Source: Portunus trituberculatus (taxonomy: Eukaryota; Arthropoda; Malacostraca; Decapoda; Portunidae). Taken from it: a stretch of DNA of 64,000 bases. The position numbers and the translations under genes were made by a program. The notes beneath the pieces were generated by a model. The model did not search any database, was not told the DNA's origin, and saw only the letters and a list, made by a program, of their open reading frames with translations. Location of the stretch: the NCBI RefSeq assembly GCF_017591435.1, contig NC_059259.1, positions 905,575 through 969,574 of the forward strand, given 5' to 3'. Each line of letters starts with the position of its first letter. Position 1 is the first letter of the stretch. Positions 31,690 through 43,906 of this stretch are shown in pieces.

Positions 31690-33154
31690 ATTGAACCCCA
31701 TATTTGATATTGTGAATATCTCCATACGAACAGGATTAGTCCCGAAAGAGTGGAAAAGAGCTGACATTGTGCCTATATATAAGAATGGTAGTAGAATGGA
31801 ACCGCTAAATTATAGACCGGTATCATTGACTAGTATATTGTGCAAGGTATGTGAAGAAGTAATTAAAGCTAAGTGGAGTGAGTATCTAGAAAGTGAAAAC
31901 ATTCTGAGTGAAAGGCAGTTTGGTTTCAGAAAATGAAGATCATGTGTATCCAATTTATCATGTTTTTATTCAAGAGTGACTGACATACTGCAACATAGAG
32001 AGGGATGGGTGGATGCTATCTACCTGGACTTGAGAAAGGCCTTTGATTAAAGTACCACACAATAGACTGATGTGGAAACTAAAGATGACTGGAGGAGTAA
32101 ATGATAAACTAGCAAAATGGATGGAAAATTACTTAATGGGAAGAGAAATGAGAACAGTGGTGAGAGGAAGGAAGTCCGAGTGGAAGAAGGTAACCAGTGG
32201 AGTTCCACAAGGGTCAGTGCTGGTCCCATCATGTTTTTGATTTATGTTAATGATATGCCAGTAGGAATTGACAGTTACATGAACATGTTTGGGACGATAC
32301 TAAAATTATGAGGAGAGTAAAGAATGTGGAAGATTGTAACAAGTTACAGGAAGATCTTGATAAAATATATGAGTGGAGTAAGGAGTGGCAGATGGAATTT
32401 AATATAGACAAGACCCATGTTATGAAAATGGGAAGAAGTAGATACAGACCAAACAGGGATTACAGGCTGGGTGATGAGAAAATTAAAGAGACCAATGAGG
32501 AGAAAGACTTAGGAGTAACTGCAAAACACTTTGTCACCGGAGAAACACATTAACAAGATTTTTGGAAAACATACAACATGCTTCAAAATATTGGCCTTGC
32601 ATTCCACTACCTAGATGAAGGAATGATGAAGAAGATATTATGTACCTTAATAAGACCCCAGTTAGAATATGCAGCATGTGTCTGGTCACCGCATATGAAG
32701 AAAAATGTGAAGAAGGTAGAAAGGGTACAGAGGCTGGCAACAAGGATGGTACCAGGACTCAGGAGTTAGACTATGAGGAAAGACTGAGGAAGCTGGGGCT
32801 GACCACATTAGAAGAGAGAAGAACAAGAGGAGACATGATAACTATGTATAAATTGGTGAACAAGATTGACATACTGGACAGAGAGTTGATAAAGGTGACC
32901 ACAAGTAATCATCTCCGAGGACATGGAAAAAGCTAATAAAGGACATCTGTCTAAATGACGTGAGAAAATACAGTTTCCGCATCGTAGCATTGATAAGTGG
33001 AATAAACTGAGCAGTCATGTCGTTGACGCGTGTGTGTCAATCAGATGAAAGAGAGATATGACAGGAATGGACAAGGAGACAGGACACAGAGAGCTTAGCT
33101 CAGGCCCTGTAATACACAAATAGGTAAATACAATAAGTAAATACACACACATAT
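31690..33154 (+). mobile_element. CR1 family-2 element H, 5' truncated, near-twin of G
   Basis: Starts inside RT (NPIFDIV) and runs to the 3' tail CACAAATAGGTAAATACAATAAGTAAATAC(AC)n. RT blocks NYRPVSLTS, RQFGFRK, LRKAFD, GVPQGSVL, the broken FADD site (32287-32299, reading ATGTTTGGGACGAT), WQMEFN and RPQLEYAACVWSP are all visible, with added stops (for instance TGA after FRK). Together with G it forms an inverted repeat with arms of about 1.45 kb and a spacer of about 5.9 kb. Confidence 0.88.
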
Positions 33155-35700
33155 GTATATTAAGCCACATTGTAACAAAACAAATTCATGGACCAATCAA
33201 GAATATAAAGACATGATAGATGACACAATAAGGAGTCTAATGAGAATCGTTAAAGAAAGGAGAAAAGTGATATATTAGTAGGAGATTTCAACTGTAAAGA
33301 AGTGGACTGGGAAAATTATGAAAGTGGTATGGGGAAGAAGCCTGGGAGAAAGATTCTTGAACCTAATGATAGACAATATGATGGACCCGAGAGTAAAGGA
33401 ATGCACAAGATTCAGAGGAAACGACGAGCAGGCGAGATTGGACCTAGTTTTACAAGGGTATACAAATGAATGATGATATAAGATATAAGTGCCCATTGGG
33501 AAAGAGTGACCATGCAATATTAGAAATAGATATAGAAGAGGAAAGGAAGATAGAGACGATTCATACAAAGGAGACCGATTAAATTACAGAAAGGCTGATA
33601 TTGAGAATCTCAAGAACTATTTTAAAACGTAGACTGGGAGGAGATGGAAAACTCAGAGACAATGCAAGACAAATATAACTTATTTTTGGAAATATACAAA
33701 ACAGGAGTCAGGAATATGTCCCAAAATATAGACCAAAAGAAGAAGGAAAGAAAGATTGGTTTAATGCAAGGTGTGCTAGGCAAAGGAGAAAAGAGATGGA
33801 GCATGGAAAAGGTGGAGGAGAAATAGAATCCAACAAATAAGGAAAACTTCAAGCAGCGAGAAATGAATATGTTAAGGTGAGGAAGGAAGAGGAAAAGAAC
33901 TTGAAAAGATATTGTCGAAAAATGTAAGGAGCAACCAAAATTGTTCTATAGATTCATAAATGGAAAAATTAGGCAAAAAGAAACAATAGAAAGGTTAAAA
34001 GGAGAGAACGGGATGGTGGAAGACCCAAAAGTATGGCAGAACTATTAAATAAAAATTCCAGGAGGTCTTTACTAAAGAATCCAAATTTGAGAGGCCACAG
34101 GGTAATAGAGAGACAATCTATATGAAAGAGATTAAAGTAACCAAGCTTGAAATAAAAGAGTTAATGAAGGAACTGGATGAAGAGAAGGCAATGGGACCGG
34201 ATGAAGTCTCAGGCAGAATACTGAAAGAATGTAGGGAAGAACTAGCAAGTCCTATATACAACATCATAAAATGCTCAATAGAAAATGGAACAGTACCAGT
34301 AGAATGGAAAAGAGCTGAGGTGGTTCCCATATATAAGAGCGGAAGGAAGAAGAACCTTTAAATTACAGACCGGTATCACTAACTAGTGTAATATGCAAGA
34401 TGTGTGAAAGAATAATAAAGAAACAATGGATCGAGTTCCTTGAAGACAACAAATTAATATCAAATAGCCAATTTGGTTTTAGAAAAGGACGGTCTTGTGT
34501 AACTAATTTATTGAGTTTCTATTCTAGAATAGTTGATAGAGTACAAGAGAGAGAGGATGGGTTGACTGCATTTATTTGGATTTAAAAAAGGCGTTTGACA
34601 AAGTGCCACATGCAAGATTACTGTGGAAGTTAGAGGAGAAGGGTGGCTTAAAAGGAAGCACATTGAGATGGATAGAAAATTATTTGAGGGGGAGAGAAAT
34701 AAGGACGGTAGTTAAAGATATGAAGTCCAAGTGGAGAGCAGTAGAAAGCGGAGTGCCACAGGGGTCAGTATTGGCACCAATACTTTTCCTCATTTATATT
34801 AACGACATGCCAGAAGGAGTGAACAGCTACATAAATTTGTTTGCGGATGATACGAAACTGTGCAGAGTTATAAAGCAAAAGGAGGATTGTGAAATACTGC
34901 AAGAAGACCTAAATAAGATCTGGGAATGGAGTAAGAAGTGGAAATGGAATTCAATGTGAACAAAAGCCATGTCATGGAAATGGGAAAGAGTGAAAGACGA
35001 CCTGTGGGAATCTATAAGATGGGAGATGGAGTAGAACTGGAGAAAGTCAAAAAGGAAAAGGACTTAGGAGTGACGATGGAAGAAAACAATCAACCAGTAA
35101 GCCATATTGATAGAATTTTTAGAGAAACATATAATTTGCTAAGGAATATTGGAGTAGCATTTCACTACATGGACAAAGAAATGATGAAGAAATTGATAAG
35201 TACTATAATAAGACCCAGATTGGAATATGCAGGAGTAGTGTGGACCCCTCATAAAAAGAAACACATAAGGAAATTGGAGAGGCTACAAAAAATGGCTACA
35301 AGAATGGTTCCAGAACTTGAAGGGATGACATATGAGGAGAGACTAAAGGCTATGGATCTACCAACCTTGGAACAAAGAAGGAGAGAGGAGACCTGATACA
35401 AGTCTATAAATTGATCAACGGAATGGACCAAGTGGATAATGAGAAACTGATCCTGAGAGAAGAATATGACATCCGAAGCACAAGATCGCATAGTAAAAAG
35501 CTGAGAAAGGGAAGATGTCTGAGAGATATTAAAAAATATAGTTTCCCACAGAGATGTATTGAGACGTGGAACAGTTTAGATGAAGAAGTAGTGTCTGCAA
35601 CGAGTGTGCACACTTTTAAAGTAAGATTGGATAAATGTAGATATAGAGACGGGGCCACATGAGCATAAAGCCCAGGCCCTGTAAAACTACAACTAGGTAA

Positions 35701-35701
<1 letters not shown>
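33155..35701 (+). mobile_element. CR1 family-2 element I, 5' truncated, RT core conserved
   Basis: Begins inside the endonuclease (VGDFNCKEVDW at about 33280-33312, GKSDHAILEI near 33500) and continues through RT to the stop near 35660 and a tail ending AACTAGGTAAATAC(AC)n. The catalytic FADD is intact at 34840-34851, with DLKKAFDKVPH, SGVPQGSVLAP and RPRLEYAGVVW in good order. The insertion abuts the tail of H, giving head-to-tail family-2 copies. Confidence 0.87.
33280..35662 (+). pseudogene. Family-2 ORF2 of element I (endonuclease fragment and RT, frameshifted)
   Basis: Open pieces: 34122-34361 (KAMGPDEVSG, VEWKRAEVVPIY), 34400-34585 (SQFGFRKGRSCVTNLLSF), 34576-34959 (DLKKAFDKVPH, GVPQGSVLAP, FADDTK), 34938-35396 (EFNVNKSHVM, KDLGVTM, RPRLEYAGVVW, TRMVPEL) and 35411-35662 (C-terminal domain ending in KVRLDKCRY). 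About four frameshifts separate them. The upstream endonuclease part (33160-34100) is more damaged. Confidence 0.85.

Positions 35702-35772
<71 letters not shown>
35702..35772. repeat. (AC)n microsatellite at the end of element I
   Basis: Perfect (AC) tract of about 70 bp directly after GGTAAAT. Confidence 0.97.
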
Positions 35773-35774
<2 letters not shown>

Positions 35775-36305
35775 ACTGCTCTCTCAAACTTGCCACACAA
35801 CAAAACACACACACTCACTCACAGCAACATAAAGAGTATCAGCATGCCACACAATACTCACTCACAGTAAGCCACACAACACATGGCTGCATCAACATTG
35901 TATTCTTCCTCTCATGAAGGCAGTCAAGTATGGAACTAACACCATCTATCTATCTGTCTATCTATCTACTTGGTGTCTTAATACAAGCAACACTCACAAA
36001 AGTTACTCAGCATCTAACACATCAATCAAGTGAGTAAGAAATCATCCAGCTGTCAACATCACACCTTTCCTCTCACCACACCAATCACTAACTAAGCTCC
36101 TCTCTGCCTGTCAATCTCTCTGAAGCCTCCACCAAACCACTCACTACTCACATCCCAACACTCATCCTGCAGGTGGGAGTCAGCCTGGGGGAGGAGAGTT
36201 GCAGCAGCATTCAGCCTCACCAAGGTGTGGGCAGTGCAGGAACAGCAGGACACTGGCGGTACACACATTCAAGGCATGGTGGCAATGGTGGTGCCTTTCC
36301 CTCCT

Positions 36306-36530
36306 CCTTGCACTAAGTCTGGGGAACAGCAAGTGATGTTAGGTGAGGTCTGATTCTGTGGTGTCCCTTTCCTTCCCTGCAGTCAGTCTGAGAACAGCAA
36401 GTGATGTTAGGTGAGGTCTGATTCTGTGGTTTCCCTTTCCTTCCTTGCACTAAGTCTGGGGAACAGTAAAGTGATGTTAGGTGAGGTCTGACTGTATGGT
36501 TTCTTTCTCTTCCTTGCACTGTCTGACATA
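36306..36530. repeat. Three-copy tandem repeat, about 72 bp unit (again at 48006-48228)
   Basis: Units centre on GTGATGTTAGGTGAGGTCTG with CTTTCCTTCC between them. Both duplication units carry the same array, so it predates the duplication. Confidence 0.9.
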
Positions 36531-36988
36531 AAAGTTAGAAGGTTATGTTAGACTTGCAGGAACTTCAAATAATTATTACAGTTAAGGATAAAACCAGTGA
36601 TATCTATGCATTGTGAAACTGCATCCACACCATTTGTCATTCCTCTCATATCACTGGTAAATAAAAGTTTCATACTAAAACTACACGCACAGAAATACAG
36701 TGAACTAGTTAATGCACCAAAACCATCACCATTCTACCATCAATTCACTAAAAACTTGCAATAAAAAACTGCAAGTCCAAATATACAAAGAAATACTAAA
36801 AGCAGCAGCAGCTCACCTTGCAACACCTGCACACATGGCTTGACAAGTTGACAGGAAAAATAAATAAATAAAAGCAAAATTATAAGATACAATAATATAC
36901 AATGAAAGAAAAGAAGCAACAATACACAACCACCTAATGACACAACAGCAGCACATCCACACTCCACCTTTCACCGGGAGAGCCACAC

Positions 36989-37163
36989 CTGTAGCAGTGG
37001 TGTGAGCAGTGCTGACATTTGCTGCACAGCAGGAGACCCACACTGACGAGGCCAGTGGAGCGTGCCGAGGAGGCCAGACCAGACACTGCTGCACCGAGGC
37101 ACCAGGAGCAGTGTGTTGCAGTGAAAAGGACTGCCAGGAAGGTCACCAACACAAAGAGCCCGT
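36989..37163 (-). other. Candidate internal exon, unidentified (copy at 48685-48859)
   Basis: On the minus strand an acceptor-like CACCTAAATTACTCAG precedes an open 175-nt stretch encoding a hydrophobic segment (GLFVLVTFLAVLFT) and a Cys/His-rich end, followed by CTACAG|GTGTGG as a possible donor. GC content is higher than in the flanks. No homologous family is recognised and no partner exon was found, so it may be chance. Confidence 0.25.
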
Positions 37164-37307
37164 CTGAGTAATTTAGGTGATGAGAAGAAAGCATTGACCG
37201 GCAGGCTTGGACCAGAAGAGAGGTGAGTGATATGCCTCATCCTTCACCAAGTCCTCCCTTGCTGCTCACTTTGTGTTAGACAATCCCAGTCTGCAAAAAA
37301 GGGATGA

Positions 37308-37446
37308 AGTTGATGAGCAAGGCAGAGAGGAGCAGGATGCTGTAGCAGGAAAGAAATGGGAAGGAGGTGGTTCTATAAAGTTGATGAGCAAGGCAGAGAG
37401 GAGCAGGACGCTGTAGCAGGAAAGAAACGAGAAGGTGGTGGTTCTC
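37308..37446. repeat. Two-copy tandem repeat, 68-bp unit (again at 49004-49142)
   Basis: AAGTTGATGAGCAAGGCAGA and the following 48 bp are repeated directly with a few substitutions. Confidence 0.88.
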
Positions 37447-38440
37447 TAACAGTGGTTGATGAAAGGAACAGACTGAGTAATGATGAAGGTGTATGCTGAG
37501 TCAATAGGGAGCTTTATCAGATGAGACAAATTGGTGGCTGGGGCTGATAGGTGGAATGAGGTAGTTTGCAGCTTCCTTCAATTTCTTATACTGTTAAGTA
37601 GAGCAAAGGGGACACCAATGATGGCAGCCACACAATGCACAGCAGAAAGGAAAGAGGGAAAAAGGCCAGGGTGTTCTGGTGAAAGTAACCACGCTGGGCC
37701 AAATGCATGAAGTGGTGAGTGTCTCAGTGTCTTAGTGCACAAAGCCACCAAGCACTCACCTCACCTCACCACCTGGTCTGCCCGTCACCACCACACAACA
37801 GAGGGACTTGATAAACCTTCACAGCAACTCTTTCCTCTCTTAACTATAAGTTGTTTTCTCCTTACACTATTCATTTAGTCATTTCAGCCTCCAGCCCCAC
37901 CAAATAAACCTAACCTAAGCTAACCCTGTCTCTGGAGTGTTGTGTTGATGCTCAACATTATCAACAAGAGTCAACAACAGCTGGCCATGTGGGGAAGAAA
38001 AAATAAATAAACAAATAAAAAAAACAAATAAAATAAAAAAACTAAATGTGAGGTATGTCCATTTGAGTAAAGAGTGGCAGCACAACAAGTGGCCTCGTGG
38101 TGTCATGAGTCACTGCCAAGGACTTACAGGAACCACCAACTCACCAGGGATTTCAATGACGTGTCAACACAATGGATAATACAAAAAAATGTCTAACAAA
38201 TGATCCCTTTAAAACAGCCTTGTGTAAACTGAGTGCAGGCCAAGCTGAGACCAACACTACCTGCAGCGGGGCACACTTCCTGACTCACCCATCACACAGC
38301 AGCTGGGCAGGCTCCTCAGGCCACAGGAAGCCTCACTCAGTCTGCCTGGTGCCTGCCACTCTGTCACCATTAAGGCCACACCAGCTTAGGGAGGAATGAA
38401 CTGTGCCATGGCTTACTTGTCTCATAATAACAATAATGGT
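37447..38440. other. Unique non-coding DNA of the duplicated unit
   Basis: No coding frame, splice pair or transposon hallmark could be supported. The region is nearly identical in unit 2 (49143-50135). A purine-rich block with A-runs lies at about 37995-38040. Confidence 0.45.
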
Positions 38441-38444
38441 AATA

Positions 38445-38446
38445 GT

Positions 38447-38500
<54 letters not shown>
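38445..38500. repeat. (AAT)n microsatellite
   Basis: Long AAT tract; shorter in unit 2 (50147-50189), so its length has changed since duplication. Confidence 0.95.
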
Positions 38501-38501
<1 letters not shown>

Positions 38502-38807
38502 GTAATGATGATTATAAAATATATGTTGTAATAATGAAGGAGTCAAACACAATAAACAAATCCATAATAGTAACACATGGATGAAAAGACAAATGAACTT
38601 AGAGGAAAGGGAAAAGGAGAAAGTGCTAAGAAGTGAAGATACGGAAAAAAAAAAAAAAAAAAAATGAGAAAAGGACAGAGATAGAGAAGAAGAATTTTTA
38701 CTGGAGGGATCTGGATATGAGACTATGGAAGTGGTACCTTGGATATGAGACTAAGGAAGTGGTACCTAAGGAAAACAGAGGAGGTCGTGGAGGAGGCAAT
38801 AAATTAA

Positions 38808-39973
38808 GGGGACCATCCGGTGGCCATGGTATCAAAAAATCTGAAAAAGATTGAAAATCCCCAAAACACCATCAGAGCATCCCCAAACATATGGCAACAT
38901 AGTGATGGAGTATTTTGGGGAAATACGCTAAAATACATGGGGTATTTAAACTTTAAAGGGCCCCTGCCATGCCCACCACAGTCCGGGGCTTCCCCCCTCC
39001 CCACTCTCTGTACCACAAATGATGATAATAAGCACGGAAAAAGCCATGGAAAGTGGTTTCTTTGGTAAGGAAAGGTGGGCGCTGGCAACTCAGTACTATG
39101 GCGTACACAGGAACACACCCTCTCCTCTTTCATTTCAGTGTCCATGTGACTGCGATGGGAGGAGGATGTATTGAGTATCTCGCCTGTTATTTCACACCTT
39201 GCAAGCCACAATCCAGCCTATTTTACTTGCCTTCTTTGCCTTACATTATCTAAACAAACGGTGCAAGTGGAAATTACAAGTTGTAACGACCATGAATGGA
39301 TGGGAGATGCCCTCGCCTTCGAGCGACTAATAATTACAATCATTGTAGGGGGGACCAGGTGCCATATGAGTCGTACAGAATATTCTAAACATGCCTAAAA
39401 AGGATACAAGATGCACATGGTGGTGTATGAGTACCAAATATCCAACCCAAATAAATGTACAGGGTCATACAGGACCAAAATGACATTTCTAGGGTTTTTT
39501 GGCTTTTTCTGTTTCCACTTTTTATCATTCAAATAGAATCTTCTCCCACATTTCTCAATGGATTTTCAATTTTGAGGTATCATTTTGAAGCTCAATGAAG
39601 CTGCTACATTTCCACCTCATAGAATTTGGAATTTTTTATTTTTAAGTGCCGCAATATAATTTTGTATAAAAAAATTGAAAAAAATAAAAATTCATAATGG
39701 CCATCAAAATAAAAAAATAAAATAAAAATTCTATGAGGTGAAAAGTTTTGGTATACGACATACTTCATATCCGTACTGGCAAAATTGAAATATGTCCTCT
39801 AGTGACAAAGTTTATAGGAAAAATACATTTTTTTAAAATTGATATTTTATTTTTCATTCGCTTGTAACTACTAAACTAACATTGTGTAATAAACATCTAT
39901 CAGAAAAAAAAAAAAAAAAAAAATTACCACGTTTTATTTTTTTATTTTTTAAAAACCTCACCGGATGGTTCCC
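38808..39973. mobile_element. TTAA-flanked DNA transposon (non-autonomous), copy 1
   Basis: Flanked by TTAA at 38804-38807 and 39974-39977. Ends are inverted: GGGGACCATCCGGTG on the left and, reversed, GGGAACCATCCGGTG on the right. It interrupts the family-2 frame at NKL|KV, and excision to one TTAA restores it. Inside is a further inverted pair CACCTCATAGAATTT / AAATTCTATGAGGTG (39611-39745) but no transposase. TTAA targets are used by piggyBac and Kolobok elements; which one mobilised this copy is unknown. Confidence 0.86.
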
Positions 39974-41403
39974 TTAAAAGTGACTTATGCTAACATAGAT
40001 GGTTTGTTAAGAAGCATATCGGAAGTTCGGGATTATTTGAAGAAGAAAAAGCCGGATGTAATGTGCATCATTGAAACAAAACTGAAAAAAAACATCCATG
40101 TCAACTTTAAAGAGGAAGGATATAATACCTGGAGGAGGGACAGGAAGGATATAGGGGGAGGACGAGTGCTAATGATGGTTCATGATAACAATATGTATGG
40201 AGGATGTGCAATATGGTGAGGACAAGGTGGAAGTAATGGGAGTAACAATCAGAACAGAAGATTGGAAAAGAAAAATCATAGTTACATATGTTCCACCGAA
40301 GACTAATACATGGGGATCAGAAGAGCATAAAGATATCCAAAGAGAGGCAATAAAGTGTCTGGATAACATAAGAGATAGAAGAATACTCTTAGTTGGAGAC
40401 TTTAACTGTAAATAAATAAACTGGGGAGAGATGGAAGTAATGGACAATGCTGGACAGTGGAGTGAGAAAGTGTTACAGTTGACTATGGTTAATACAATGG
40501 ACCAGTGGGTGGAGGAGTCAACAAGGTACAGGGGGGAAGAAGAACCATCGTTGCTTGACCTAGTCTTCACAAAAAAACCTAACTGAGTCCCCTCCAATCA
40601 TACAATACCTCAGTCCAATGGGGAAAAGTGATCATGTGACATTAGAGATGCAAATGCAGGAGGAAGACGAGATAAGTTACAGAGAGGACTATAAAGGAGA
40701 GAATAAATTATGCAAGAGCGGATTTTGAAAAACTAAGGAGTTATTTTGCTGATATTCATTGGAGTAATATTATGTGCAGGAAGACTGTACAAAAGAAATA
40801 TGATATATTCTTACAAAAATACTTTGAAGGAGTAAAAAGTTTGTTCCTGTTTATAGAGTTCAGAAAAAAAAATATATGCCTGGTACAATGCTAGATCCAT
40901 ACAAGCAAAAAAGGCAAAAGATAAAGCGTGGAAGAAACTCTTAAAGGAGGGAAATGACTATAACAGCCAGCTATACAAAGATACTAGAAATTAATATATT
41001 AGAGTAAGGAGAGAGGAAGAAAGAAACTTTGAGAAAGATGTAATGGATAAAAGCAAGGATGAATCCAAACTTTTCTACAAAGTTTATAAACGGCAAAACA
41101 AAGAATAAGGAAACAGTTAAAAAAATAATTAAAGAAGGGAAGACATACCAAACAGAGAAAGAAATGTGTGAAATAATGAATGAAAGCTTCAAAACGGTAT
41201 TCACTAAAGATGATGATTTCACAGAACCTAATAGGACATTGGATTGCCAATGATTACAGGAGATTGCAGTGCACAAAGAGGATATTGGAAGATTACTTGA
41301 CAGGTTGGAAGTCAGAAAAGCAATGGGGCCAGATGGTGTATCAGGCTGAGTGTTAAAAGAATGTAAAGAGCAAATACTGGATCCAATGGCACCAATCGCG
41401 ATC

Positions 41404-42377
41404 TGTGTAGTTTTCATTGTTCGCCAGCTGGTTTAATTCACAAGTTGGTCCTGCCTATCGCGCCGAACTGTCGCCCTTGTGGAAGCCCTATTAAAAAAAT
41501 ATATATAATGATATTCATGCCTACATACCTCACAATATAATTGTTTGGTTATTTATTTATGTATCTGATTGAAAATGACATAAAAATATGCAAATATATG
41601 TTCCTAATGGTGCAAAGTATGGATGTACCAGTGTCCCATCAAAATATATTTTGCAAGTCTAATAGTACATATATACCTTATCACAAAATTATCAGAGTTT
41701 CTGCATAGGATAATGCTCCACTCAAAAAAGCGTAGAGCAAATATCACTGAGTAGCATTTATAAAAAAAAAAAAAAATTTCGGAGTCTGTGCCGAAATAAC
41801 CTGGCCAACATTACCGAAACCGAATTTTCCTAACTGAGTCACAACAAGCCTTTTGATCTCAGAAAGTTTCTCAGAGTTGGCACTGTTCATTTTCTAAGTT
41901 CATCCTCACTAATATCCATAGTGTTATCCATAGTGAAGTCGTTGTGTAGCGAGTGTGGCGATGGTTCTTAACACGCTACATTTGTTTACGTTTCGATAGA
42001 ACAATCTCGGTACATGTTAGACAATATAATCTATACTGTTAATTTCCTAAGACTATTAATTGTTGTGATTTTCTGTATGAATATAAATCATATTAATTTT
42101 AATGGAAAGAAAAAGGCATTAAAACTACGCTTTACCTATTAATGATCTTTTCTATTTTTTGTCCCAGAAATGGAGATCGTAAAGAAAAGCGCTCTACATA
42201 TATATAAATATTTCCACTTTTTTAGCTTATATGCCACGAGTACATTCTTAGAAAGATTATAACTATTTTATTAAACCATTTAATATTAACAAAACGTGCA
42301 GAAAAGTACGTTCCAGTTGACCAACTTGCTGTGAAATAATTAATCCATCTGGCGGTTGAAGGCACCTACATAGAAGA
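41404..42377. mobile_element. Inverted-repeat DNA transposon with TCGCGATC duplication
   Basis: TCGCGATC flanks both sides (41396-41403 and 42378-42385), and removal with one copy rejoins the family-2 frame (PMAPIAIGPIREI). The ends are weakly inverted: TGTGTAG...CGCCAGCTGG on the left and, reversed, TATGTAG...CGCCAGATGG on the right. On the minus strand a short frame MNSANSEKLSEIKRLVVTQL (start near 41890) follows MDNTMDISEDELRK in another frame, perhaps a remnant of a coding region. An 8-bp duplication suits hAT, P or Merlin elements; the ends do not settle it. Confidence 0.7.
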
Positions 42378-43828
42378 TCGCGATCGGTCCCATTAGGGAA
42401 ATAATTAATAAAAGTTCAATAAATGAAGAGAAAGTTCCACTGGAGTGGAAGAGAGCCAATGTAATACAGATATTTAAAGGAGGAAAGGCATCTGAATCAC
42501 TAAACTACAGACCAGTGTCGCTTACAAGTGTCGTAGGGAAGTTATGTGAAATAATTATAAAAAAAAAAAATGGGTTAAATTTCTAGAAGAGGAGCAAGTC
42601 ATATCGAACAGACAATTTGGGTTCAGGACAGGGCGGTCATGTGTATCAAACTTGTTAAGCTTCTACTCCAGGGATATTGCAGGACTTGAAAGTAGAGATG
42701 GATGGGTAGACACAGTATACCTGGACATTAAAAAGGCTTTTGATAAAGTCCCGCACAGGAGACTTCTTTGGAAACTAGAGTACATAGGAGGACTGTGTGC
42801 AACCTTGCTCAAATGGACAAGAGATTATTTAAAGGATAGAGAAATGAGAACTGTGATTAGAAATACATACTCATCTTGGAGTAAAGTAACTAGTGGAGTG
42901 CCACAAGGGTCAGTGTTAGCCTCCATTATGTAAACAACATTCACATTGGGATAAACAGTTATATAAATTTGTTCGCTGATGATGCAAAGTTGCTAAGAGT
43001 TATCAAAACCAGAGAGGACTGTCAGCTGTTGCAGGAAGATTTAAACAAGATCTATGAATGGAGCAAGAAGTGGAAATTGGAGTTTAATGCCAAGAAATGC
43101 CACATAATGGAACTAGAAAGAGTAAGAGAAGACCAGTATGGAACTATTTGATGGGAGAGGAGCAAATAATGAAGACTAAAGAGGAAAATGATCTTGGAGC
43201 TATCATACAAAAAAATCTGAGCCCTGATAAACCCATAAGCAAGATATTTGGACTATCATATAAGATGTTGACTAATATAAGAGTGGCATTTTATTACATG
43301 GATAAAGATATGATGAAAAAAATAATCACAAGCATGATACACCCAAGGCTGGAATATGCAGCAGTGGTATGGTCTCCGAGTTCTAAAAAAGACATAAGAA
43401 AACTGGAAAGGATACAGAAGATTGCTACAAAGATGGTGCCGGAATTAAAGGACCTCACATATGAAGAACGACTTGACTGAAGGAAATGGGACTGCCAACC
43501 TTACAGGATAGAAGAGAACGGGGACCTGATAAAAATGTATACGATAGTATATGATATTGAAAAAATTAGACAAAGAAGACCTGATGCTGTTGATGGAAGA
43601 CGATGGAAGGACAAGAGGACATGAAAGGAAGATCAGGATGAGGCAGTGTGTGAGGGATATTGGAAAATACAGTTTTCCACACAGAATGGTGGAAAAATGG
43701 AATGCATTGGATAATGGGATTGTTGCAGCACCTAGTGTGCATAACTTTAAAGAAAAACTAGATAAATGGAGATATGGAGACAAGACACTATGAGCCCTGC
43801 TCGAACCCTGTACAATACAACTAGGTAA

Positions 43829-43829
<1 letters not shown>

Positions 43830-43903
<74 letters not shown>
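43830..43903. repeat. (AC)n microsatellite at the end of J1
   Basis: About 74 bp of perfect (AC) between the J1 tail and the tRNA-like SINE. Confidence 0.97.

Positions 43904-43906
<3 letters not shown>

Larger units (their letters stand above)
38690..43793 (+). pseudogene. Family-2 ORF2 of J1 (endonuclease and RT, interrupted)
   Basis: Motifs: YANIDGLL and IIETKL (40000-40080), VPPKTNTWGSEEHKDI, GDFNCK at 40395-40412 immediately followed by a TAA (other copies have Glu), LLDLVFTKK, GKSDH; a poorly preserved linker; KAMGPDGVSG near 41320; after the second insert VPLEWKRANV, NYRPVSLTS, RQFGFRTGRSC, LDIKKAFDKVPH, SGVPQGSVLA, FADD at 42972-42983, EWSKKWKLEFN, RLEYAAVVWSP and the C-terminal domain ending near 43793. 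Several frameshifts. Unit 2 shares the GDFNCK-stop. Confidence 0.85.
38680..43829 (+). mobile_element. CR1 family-2 element J1 with two nested insertions
   Basis: The coding sequence enters with EKKNFYWRDLD (end of ORF1/start of ORF2 region), is split at TTAA by a 1166-bp element, continues with KVTYANIDGLL (endonuclease), and is split again at 41404-42377 before RT resumes. It ends GTACAATACAACTAGGTAAATAC(AC)n. Removing the inserts with one target copy each restores the frame. The 5' limit near 38680 follows an A-run and an (AAT)n tract. Confidence 0.88.

Noticed and set aside
36306..36530. CRISPR-like direct repeats
   Set aside because: Units are contiguous with no unique spacers, in a eukaryotic context; a minisatellite.
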